Assembly (NCBI GenBank): GCA_002394965.1
Contig: DGVL01000031.1
Location: 1 to 11,373, forward strand
Origin: Lachnospira sp. UBA4285
Lineage (GTDB): Bacteria; Bacillota; Clostridia; Lachnospirales; Lachnospiraceae
Length of the DNA stretch: 11,373 nt
Direction: 5' to 3'
Shown here: in pieces, positions 1 through 5,301 of the stretch
Position numbering within the stretch: the first letter of the stretch is position 1
Layout of the letters: the number at the start of each line of letters is the position of its first letter
Notes under the pieces: generated by a model
Databases searched by the model: none
The model's input: the letters and a program-made list of their open reading frames with translations, nothing else
What the model was told of the DNA's origin: nothing
Made by a program: the position numbers and the translations under genes

Positions 1-433
1 CCATAAGCTGATGTCCGATTGTATAAGTAGGGTTTAAGGATGTCATCGGATCCTGGAAGATGATGGAGCATTTTTCGCCGCGGAAGGAATCCATCTGCTT
101 CTTATTGTACTTGAGGATGTCCTCGCCTTTGTAGAGAATCTGTCCGCCCGTCACACGCCCGTTCTCAGCCAGGATCTGCATGATGGAATACGCCGTCACG
201 GATTTACCGGATCCGGACTCTCCGACCACGCCGAGGATCTTCCCGCGGGTCAGATTAAAGGATACGCCATTCACGACGTGAACCTCACCCGAATCCGTGT
301 GAAACGTGGTGTGGAGATCCCGGACGGAAAGCACGACATCTTCTTCATTTTTCAGGACTTTTTCCCGGACAGCCTGCTCCAGATCTTTCTTCTCGGAAAC
401 ACGGCCGATTTCTTCATCTGTTTCTGTGTGCAT
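1..433 (-). CDS. oppD: Oligopeptide/dipeptide ABC transporter ATP-binding protein, OppD/DppD type (partial, N-terminal 144 aa)
   Basis: This is the N-terminal part of an ATPase that powers peptide import on the cytoplasmic face of the membrane, paired with the permeases encoded just upstream. The translation shows a Walker A motif GESGSGKS (residues 71-78) and the Q-loop block FQDPMTSLNP (residues 126-135), which is typical of OppD/DppD/OppF ATPases. The ABC signature, Walker B and the C-terminal oligopeptide-transporter domain lie beyond the left edge. The ATG at 431-433 follows a GAGGTG-like binding site and lies 9 bp after the oppC stop, so the genes are translationally close. Residues 1-33 form a charged extension before the usual family start. 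OppD rather than OppF is inferred from the gene order B-C-D. No substrate-binding protein gene is visible; it may lie further left or elsewhere. Confidence 0.93.
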   Translation of the reverse strand, partial: MHTETDEEIGRVSEKKDLEQAVREKVLKNEEDVVLSVRDLHTTFHTDSGEVHVVNGVSFNLTRGKILGVVGESGSGKSVTAYSIMQILAENGRVTGGQILYKGEDILKYNKKQMDSFRGEKCSIIFQDPMTSLNPTYTIGHQLM

Positions 434-442
434 CCCGGCACC

Positions 443-1522
443 TCACTTTCTAAGCTTCGGGTCAAACGCATCCCGCATGGCATCGCCGATCAGGTTGAAG
501 GCTAGAACGATCAGAACGATCGCGGCCGCCGGAAAGACAAGCTTCCACGGATATGACTGCATGCCGGAGCGGGCCGCATTGGCTAGAGACCCGAGGGACG
601 GGCGAGGGAGCGACACACCCAGACCGATAAAGGAGAGATAAGACTCCGTGAAGATCGCGGTCGGGATCTCCTGCGCCGTGGTTATGATGATGACGGAAAG
701 GCAGTTCGGCAGAATGTGCCTGCGGATGATTCGGCCGGACGATGCCCCCATGGATCTTGCCGCGAGGACGTACTCATTCTCCTTGGTCTGCAGCACCTGC
801 CCGCGGACAAGTCTCGCCATGCCGACCCAGTAGAGCAGTCCGAAGACGATGAACATAGAAATCATGTTGGACCCGAGAGCTCCCAGAAGCGGAATCTTCG
901 AGACATCCAGCGTCTCGCGCAGCACGACTGCCAGCAGAATGATGATCAGAACATCCGGGAGAGAATATATGATGTCGACGATTCGCATCATGATCAGATC
1001 CGTCCTGCCCCCGGCGTACCCGGCAATCGCGCCGTATATCGTACCGATGACAAGCACCATCAGACTCGCAAAAATCCCGACAAAAAATGAAACCCGTGTG
1101 CCGTACACGACGCGGATGAAATAGTCGCGGCACAGCTCGTCTGTCCCCATGATGTGCGGGAAGATCTGCACGTTGTACTTTTCCATGTACGCCTGCTCCT
1201 TCGGAGAGTACTCGAAGGGCTTCAGGTTGGCCGCCTCCTTGTCGCGCATGCCTTCCACCGTGATGATCTCATCATATCCGTAGGGAACGACAGCCGGGGC
1301 AAAAGCCATCACAAGAATGACGAACACCAGAATGAGCATGGAGATGACAGCCAGAGGATTCTTCATGAGGCGGCGCATGCCGTCTTTGAAGAACGTCGTG
1401 GACTGCGCCATGACATCCTGCTGTTTTTTCTCCTCATCCGTCGCTTTTTTAAAAAGCTCCGGATTGATCTGAAGACTCAGAAGCCGTTTCTTCGGAGTGG
1501 GAATATCGTAATTTGCTGCCAT
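443..1522 (-). CDS. oppC: Oligopeptide ABC transporter permease, OppC/DppC type
   Basis: This is an inner-membrane permease subunit of a peptide importer, 359 aa. After a hydrophilic cytoplasmic N-terminus (about 1-55) comes one membrane segment (about 56-78) and then an external loop. The family motif HIMGTDELCRD follows (the usual form is HPLGTDxxGRD), then the multi-spanning permease domain. The EAA-type ATPase-contact loop is clear in EYVLAARSMGASSGRIIRRH, and IIYSLPDVLI matches the OppC membrane block. The long N-terminus before the first membrane helix is the OppC_N layout. A strong AAGGAGG site precedes the ATG, and the gene starts 15 bp after the oppB stop. It is the second gene of the oppB-oppC-oppD operon. 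It could transport dipeptides, oligopeptides or another solute of the family; the sequence alone does not settle this. Confidence 0.95.
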   Translation of the reverse strand: MAANYDIPTPKKRLLSLQINPELFKKATDEEKKQQDVMAQSTTFFKDGMRRLMKNPLAVISMLILVFVILVMAFAPAVVPYGYDEIITVEGMRDKEAANLKPFEYSPKEQAYMEKYNVQIFPHIMGTDELCRDYFIRVVYGTRVSFFVGIFASLMVLVIGTIYGAIAGYAGGRTDLIMMRIVDIIYSLPDVLIIILLAVVLRETLDVSKIPLLGALGSNMISMFIVFGLLYWVGMARLVRGQVLQTKENEYVLAARSMGASSGRIIRRHILPNCLSVIIITTAQEIPTAIFTESYLSFIGLGVSLPRPSLGSLANAARSGMQSYPWKLVFPAAAIVLIVLAFNLIGDAMRDAFDPKLRK

Positions 1523-1537
1523 ATGTCGGCCTCCTTG

Positions 1538-2449
1538 TCAGTCGAACTTGATACGCGGGTCAACCAGCTTGTAAACCAGGTCGCTGATCAGGTTCACAAG
1601 CACCATGATGATTGCCAGAAAGATCGTGACACCCATGATCATGGTGTAGTCGCGGTTGGTGATGGAATCCACGAAAGCAGATCCCAGACCTCCGATGGTG
1701 AAGATACTCTCGACGACCAGGGATCCGGTCAGAATCGAAGCCGTTAGCGGCCCGACATAGGTGATTACCGGAATCAGAGCATTGCGCAGAGTGTGAACAA
1801 AGATCACCTTCAGCGGATGAACGCCCTTGGCTCTGGCGGTCCTGACATAGTCCTGCCCGAGAGCGTCAAGCATCGACGTCTTCGTGAGACGGGTGATATT
1901 GGCCATCGGTGAAAGCGAAAGCGCAATGATCGGGAGGATGTAATTCGGATTCTCTGTGCTCCAGACCGGCACAATCTTGAGCTGAATACAGAAGATGAGG
2001 AGCAGAAAGGACGCCATGACGAAGGATGGCATCGCCGTGAACAGCGTGACAAAGAAGATGATCACATGATCCTGCCACTTGTTCCGTTTCAGCGCTGCTG
2101 TCGCGCCAAGAACAACCCCGACAACCAGCGCCAGCAGGACAGCCATCAGTCCCAGCTTGGCTGAAATCGCGAAACGGCTGCTGATTATACTGGAGATGTC
2201 GCGCCCGCTTTTCAAAGAAACGCCGAAATACCCGTGCAGAATATTCTTCATATAGTTCACGAACTGCACGCCGACCGGCTGGTCCAGACCATACCGCTCG
2301 TTCAGGACCTGCATGACCGCTTCCGACTTTGCTTTCTCACCGTTGAACGGACCGCCCGGGATCGCGTTCATTGCGAAGAAGGTTATAAAGCAGATCAGGA
2401 ACATGGTGACCAGTGCAAGCAGAATTCGTTTGATTATGTACTTTGCCAC
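1538..2449 (-). CDS. oppB: Oligopeptide ABC transporter permease, OppB/DppB type (GTG start)
   Basis: This is an inner-membrane permease subunit, 303 aa from the GTG at 2447-2449. The protein begins (M)AKYIIKRILLALVTMF, the standard OppB N-terminus with the first membrane helix right at the start. It continues with ERYGLDQPVGVQF and YFGVSL, both typical of OppB/DppB, and an EAA loop in DYVRTARAKGVHPLKV. The ending VYKLVDPRIKFD is also typical. An in-frame ATG at 2510-2512 would add 21 hydrophilic residues that do not fit the family and lacks a good binding site. The GTG is preceded by a GGGGGG run about 10 nt upstream, which can pair with the anti-Shine-Dalgarno by wobble. First gene of the operon, behind the promoter at 2660-2688 and a structured leader. 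The family length is close to 300-310 aa, so the gene looks intact. Confidence 0.93.
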   Translation of the reverse strand: MAKYIIKRILLALVTMFLICFITFFAMNAIPGGPFNGEKAKSEAVMQVLNERYGLDQPVGVQFVNYMKNILHGYFGVSLKSGRDISSIISSRFAISAKLGLMAVLLALVVGVVLGATAALKRNKWQDHVIIFFVTLFTAMPSFVMASFLLLIFCIQLKIVPVWSTENPNYILPIIALSLSPMANITRLTKTSMLDALGQDYVRTARAKGVHPLKVIFVHTLRNALIPVITYVGPLTASILTGSLVVESIFTIGGLGSAFVDSITNRDYTMIMGVTIFLAIIMVLVNLISDLVYKLVDPRIKFD

Positions 2450-2523
2450 TTGTTTGTTACCCCCCGCCTGTGATTGATGTGAGCTGTCACCGGTGTACGG
2501 CTTCCATATCATGGCTGCCCGAA

Positions 2524-2559
2524 AATTTCAGTAGTGTACTGTGATAAAGCGCTGAAATT
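2524..2559 (-). other. Second leader hairpin of the opp operon
   Basis: On the minus strand AATTTCAG (2552-2559) is complementary to CTGAAATT (2524-2531), with a loop of about 20 nt. Its 5' arm starts directly after the U-run of the terminator-like hairpin at 2560-2592. The two structures are adjacent, so the second could restrain or reshape the RNA before oppB. A functional role is inferred only. Confidence 0.4.
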
Positions 2560-2592
2560 AAAAAGCGCAATGGCGATCAGATCACCATTGCA
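2560..2592 (-). terminator. Intrinsic terminator/attenuator in the oppB leader
   Basis: Read on the minus strand, CAATGGTGAT-CTG-ATCGCCATTG forms a 10 bp stem with one G-U pair and a 3 nt loop. One G-C and one more G-U pair extend it outward. It is followed by C and five T residues (2560-2564). It lies downstream of the operon promoter and upstream of oppB, so full-length transcripts must read through it. That is the arrangement of a transcription attenuator. An alternative is that it simply insulates opp from transcription entering from the right. Confidence 0.6.
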
Positions 2593-2869
2593 TCGAAATG
2601 TCCATCACCCTGTCAGTCTATACCGATAACGTAAACTCCCTTGTTTACAAACCTTTACAATTTTACCGGCTATTAACTCTTCCGTCAACCTGATAATATT
2701 TCTTTTATATCCTATATGTTACAAAATGATGGAAACTCAGAAGCCCCGTCTGGTTTCTTCCGACTGCCTGAAGATTTTCCCCAGATCCCGCATGTTTTCT
2801 GCATCTGCGGAAATCTCTCATGATCGTTCGCCTGCCGGATACAGATGCCATCCTGCCACGCACAGTATG
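2593..2869. other. Intergenic stretch between the dehydrogenase remnant and the opp leader
   Basis: Apart from the opp promoter at 2660-2688, this stretch holds no gene I can support. A minus-strand frame covering roughly 2715-2870 stays open for about 50 codons, and another ends with MRDLGKIFRQ and a stop near 2745. Neither resembles a family I recognise and neither has a start with a binding site. It could include decayed sequence left when the dehydrogenase gene was lost. Confidence 0.5.
2660..2688 (-). promoter_or_regulatory. Sigma-A-type promoter of the opp operon
   Basis: On the minus strand a -35 box TTGACG (2683-2688) and a -10 box TAAAAT (2660-2665) are separated by exactly 17 bp. 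Transcription would start near 2653, leaving a leader of about 200 nt before the oppB GTG. The surrounding DNA is AT-rich, and related TTTACAAA/TTTACAA stretches just downstream of the -10 box could be an operator. That last point is only suggestive. Confidence 0.75.
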
Positions 2870-2992
2870 TCAGAAGTAGACAAAATGAGAAAAATGGGCA
2901 AAAACGCCCCGGAAAACAATGTGCGGCATATCCATCTCGACAATCTTAAGCTCGCCAGGCTTTACGACCTGTACAGCTTTGATCTTTTTCAT
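2870..2992 (-). pseudogene. Remnant of a zinc-type alcohol dehydrogenase (MDR family), N-terminal ~23 codons only
   Basis: A 40-codon reading frame begins MKKIKAVQVVKPGELKIVEM, the typical first strand pair of medium-chain zinc dehydrogenases (sorbitol, threonine or alcohol dehydrogenase types). After codon 23 (DMP, near 2924) the similarity stops, and the rest (HIVFRGVFAH...) reads through a terminator-like hairpin to a TGA at 2870-2872. A good AGAGGAG site and ATG are still present, 14 bp behind the stop of the PanE-like gene, so this was once the last gene of that operon. The catalytic and nucleotide-binding domains (over 300 residues) are absent from the window. The likeliest event is a deletion joining the gene's start to its own 3' flank. 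A short functional peptide is a less likely alternative. Confidence 0.6.
2890..2910 (-). terminator. Weak intrinsic terminator after the PanE-like gene and dehydrogenase remnant
   Basis: On the minus strand GGGCG-TTTT-TGCCC forms a short hairpin (four GC pairs plus one G-U) followed by ATTTTTCTC. It falls inside the residual reading frame of the dehydrogenase remnant, supporting the view that this part is no longer coding. It would end the transcript of the 3007-5208 group before the opp promoter. Confidence 0.5.
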
Positions 2993-3006
2993 GCCCTCTC
3001 CTCTCT

Positions 3007-3924
3007 TTATTCCTTCGGTCTTCCCTCAAGAGCATGAATTGTATTCACTGCGAATTCCGATACCGGAACCGCCACGCCTGCCTTCTTTGCAGCGCGGACG
3101 ACCGATCCGCTGATCGTATCGACCTCTGTCTTTCTCCCGGCGCGGATATCCGCGCAGATAGATGTCACGCCGTTCGGGGACATCTCCGATGTCCTGCGGA
3201 TCTTCCCGGCGAGCTCCTCTTCATCTGCCGAGAGGCCGAGCGCGTGCGCCACCTCAACCGCCTCGTGAAGGAGTGCTCTCGTGAGCTTCCAGGCGTATTC
3301 ATCCGCCGCGATGTAGCCCATATTGCACTGCAGAATAGCCGTGACGGCGCTCAGGGATACATTGGTGAAAAGCTTGTCCCAGATCAGCTGCTGAATCTTC
3401 GGCTGGATGTGCGTTTTGAACCCACAGCTGTCAAATGATTCCTTCAGCCTCGGAAGGAATCCTTCCTTGTCTTCCACCAGCATGCCGACGTTGGTGTTGC
3501 CCACGCCGCCGTGGCGGACGTAGCCGTAGTCCAGAACCGCTCCGTTGTCCTCGGTCGTACCGATGATGATGTGATCCTCCGGGACGAACTCCGAGAGGAT
3601 GTCCTCATGTCCGGATCCGTTCTGAAGCGTCAAGACATAGGTGTTCTTTCCGATTAGATTCTTATTGCCCGACAGCGCCGCTCTTGAATACAGGGCTTTG
3701 ACAAAGAGAATGATCAGATCCACACTGTCGATCCCCTCTGACTTCGTCAGGGCTTTCGGGTGATAGAGATTGTCCGTCCCGTTTTCCTGAAGCTTCAGTC
3801 CTTTTTTATTGATGGTCTCAACGACCTTCGGATTGGTATCGATAAGATAGACGTCATTGTGAAGAGAGAGATGGCCGCCATAGATAGAGCCCATCGCTCC
3901 CGCGCCAATTACCGCGATTTTCAT
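3007..3924 (-). CDS. 2-dehydropantoate 2-reductase-family oxidoreductase (PanE/ApbA-like)
   Basis: This cytoplasmic NAD(P)-dependent reductase has 305 aa, the normal family length. The N-terminus MKIAVIGAGAMGSIYGGHL is a Rossmann dinucleotide-binding motif (GxGxxG). LTLQNGSG and TTEDNGAVL are family blocks. The C-terminal helical domain carries DKLFTNVSLSA with the expected catalytic Lys184 and Asn188, and DIRAGRKTEVD with Glu267, the counterparts of Lys176 and Glu256 in E. coli PanE. The family includes true ketopantoate reductase (pantothenate synthesis) and many paralogues that reduce other 2-oxo acids. The neighbours (cyclase, YhcH type, lost dehydrogenase) are not pantothenate genes, so a catabolic paralogue is the better reading and no gene symbol is given. 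The binding site before the ATG is weak (GAAAG). It follows the cyclase gene by 74 bp with a strong hairpin in between. Confidence 0.88.
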   Translation of the reverse strand: MKIAVIGAGAMGSIYGGHLSLHNDVYLIDTNPKVVETINKKGLKLQENGTDNLYHPKALTKSEGIDSVDLIILFVKALYSRAALSGNKNLIGKNTYVLTLQNGSGHEDILSEFVPEDHIIIGTTEDNGAVLDYGYVRHGGVGNTNVGMLVEDKEGFLPRLKESFDSCGFKTHIQPKIQQLIWDKLFTNVSLSAVTAILQCNMGYIAADEYAWKLTRALLHEAVEVAHALGLSADEEELAGKIRRTSEMSPNGVTSICADIRAGRKTEVDTISGSVVRAAKKAGVAVPVSEFAVNTIHALEGRPKE

Positions 3925-3958
3925 TATATTTTCTTTCTGTTATTCTGGCATACAGGAA

Positions 3959-3986
3959 ATTCCCGGAAGCGGGAGCTTCCGGGAAT
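3959..3986. repeat. Perfect 12 bp inverted repeat between the cyclase and PanE-like genes
   Basis: ATTCCCGGAAGC and its exact reverse complement GCTTCCGGGAAT are separated by 4 nt. In the minus-strand transcript it would form a very stable hairpin 12 nt after the cyclase stop. Only three U residues follow, so it is a poor terminator but could be partial, or could protect the 3' end of the upstream mRNA segment. The arm core CCCGGAA recurs in the gpmI terminator at 7779-7806. Confidence 0.75.
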
Positions 3987-3998
3987 GCACAGGATTCT

Positions 3999-4691
3999 TT
4001 ATTCAGAGAATTCCTTGATTCCTTCAATCGCATATGCGTGAACCGGGCTGGAATCCAGTCCCTTGATCGGCAGCGGAGCAAAGGACATGAAGAATACATC
4101 CTGCTTCAGCTCCTCGAGGTTCTTCAGCACTTCGATGAAGATAATGTTCTCGGCAAGAAGAATGTCGTGGAACGGCTTTACGTCCTCATTGCTGTTCTCG
4201 ATGGAGACGCCGTCGCCGAATCCTACCGCCTTGACCTTCTTGTTCTTAAACCACTCGGCGGTTTCCGCGTTCACGCAGAGTCTGTGATCCTTTTCGGTGT
4301 TCGTGTCCGGTGTGAACGGATTCAGCTTGTAGTCGGAATCGATGATGACAATATCGCCTTCCCTGACCTTCTTTGCCTCGCGGTCAAGATCTGCAGCCGT
4401 GATGTGACCGTTCGGCTTAACAGTGTCGTGAAAATTCACATATACGGCGCGGCCCATGAATGTCGTGAGCGGAACCCCGGTCACATCCGGCCAGTCGTCA
4501 TTGTGATGATACGGGCACTCGGCATGGGTGCCGAGATGCGTCATGATGTCTACATTGGTATGGAAGTCCGGAATCGGGCCGCCGGTATTGAAACGATACA
4601 GCTTGCACCTTCTTGTCTCCGTTGCCGGATCAACCAGCTTGGAAAGGTCGATGAGCCTCATGCCGTTTCCAAAATCATAAACTGTCTGCAT
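3999..4691 (-). CDS. Cyclase-family metal-dependent hydrolase (kynurenine-formamidase-like)
   Basis: This is a 230 aa cytoplasmic enzyme of the cyclase family, which includes bacterial kynurenine formamidase, isatin hydrolase and polyketide-cyclase-annotated proteins. The family signature HxGTHxDxPxH is seen as HLGTHAECPYH (residues 52-62): His52, His56 and His62 are kept, and Glu58 stands where Asp is usual. The C-terminus FMSFAPLPIKGLDSSPVHAYAI matches the conserved end with a P.....G.DSSP.R-type block. A GGGAGGAAG site precedes the ATG. It lies 61 bp after the YhcH-type gene and before the PanE-like gene on the same strand, so co-transcription is likely. The substrate cannot be named from sequence. 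No tryptophan-degradation gene is seen nearby, so kynurenine formamidase is not claimed. Confidence 0.88.
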   Translation of the reverse strand: MQTVYDFGNGMRLIDLSKLVDPATETRRCKLYRFNTGGPIPDFHTNVDIMTHLGTHAECPYHHNDDWPDVTGVPLTTFMGRAVYVNFHDTVKPNGHITAADLDREAKKVREGDIVIIDSDYKLNPFTPDTNTEKDHRLCVNAETAEWFKNKKVKAVGFGDGVSIENSNEDVKPFHDILLAENIIFIEVLKNLEELKQDVFFMSFAPLPIKGLDSSPVHAYAIEGIKEFSE

Positions 4692-4752
4692 AGTGTACTT
4701 CCTCCCTGAAGTATCAGAATCGTATTGATGGATCGGCTGTCCGCATCTGCGT

Positions 4753-5208
4753 TCAGTCGACAGCTACCTTAACTACAACTTTCTTGACAGCCATCGGGTG
4801 TCCCGCCGCGCATCTCGGCTTGTGGGCATCCTCCGGAGCAACGACAATCATGTCGCCTTCCTGAAGATACACCTCTCCGCTGGCTTCCGGCTCCTCGTAA
4901 AAGTACAGGTCATTTTCCTCGTGGCTCTCTTTGAGCTTCAGGCCGTCCGTCTTGCACACGCCGAACATCTCTTCGCCGCTAACCATGTACTGGATGTCAA
5001 AGAATTTCCTGTGGTTCTCAAAGAGATGATTCTCCTTCGCGTCCGTCGAGTACTCCTGTACATTGGCGATCACCTTGTCTCCCAGGATCGGGTATGATCC
5101 TTCCGGAAGCGCCTTGATGTCGGTCTCTCTGAGCCATTTGTACGCCGCTTTGAATTTTTCGTCAAGATAATTGTACTTTTCTGCGATTGCAATATTGGAA
5201 AAGAACAT
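4753..5208 (-). CDS. YhcH/YjgK/YiaL family protein (DUF386)
   Basis: This is a 151 aa cupin-fold protein of the family that includes E. coli YhcH (sialic acid operon), YiaL and EbgC. Family blocks are easy to see: ENHRKFFDIQYMVSGEEMFG (about residues 64-83), FYEEPEASGEVYLQEGDMIVVAPEDAHKP with its metal-type His, and the end AVKKVVVKV. Members often sit in sugar-acid or amino-sugar catabolic operons and are suggested to act as anomerases or isomerases, but the chemistry is poorly defined. The length equals the family norm. An AGGAGG site lies about 10 nt before the ATG. It is the first gene of the minus-strand set with the cyclase and PanE-like proteins, 93 bp after the deaminase-SLOG gene. 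That gap contains an imperfect hairpin but no T-run. Confidence 0.9.
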   Translation of the reverse strand: MFFSNIAIAEKYNYLDEKFKAAYKWLRETDIKALPEGSYPILGDKVIANVQEYSTDAKENHLFENHRKFFDIQYMVSGEEMFGVCKTDGLKLKESHEENDLYFYEEPEASGEVYLQEGDMIVVAPEDAHKPRCAAGHPMAVKKVVVKVAVD

Positions 5209-5301
5209 GTAACCCTGGCCTCCTCTCTCAACCGTTTTTCTTCTGAATCACGACGCCGGAGATGTCCTCCACGTCCATTTATGGAAGTATTTCCCGTTTT
5301 T

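Noticed and set aside
2450..2512. Upstream ATG start adding 21 residues to OppB
   Set aside because: The added residues are hydrophilic and precede the conserved AKYIIKRILL start, and the ATG lacks a good binding site.
2726..3037. Plus-strand reading frame of 103 codons in the opp upstream region
   Set aside because: It overlaps the dehydrogenase remnant and the end of the PanE-like gene on the opposite strand, and it has no family resemblance.
5228..5278. 16-codon minus-strand frame (MDVEDISGVVIQKKNG) between the deaminase-SLOG and YhcH-type genes
   Set aside because: There is no ribosome binding site, and it coincides with an imperfect RNA hairpin. It is too short to support as a gene, though it might be a relic.
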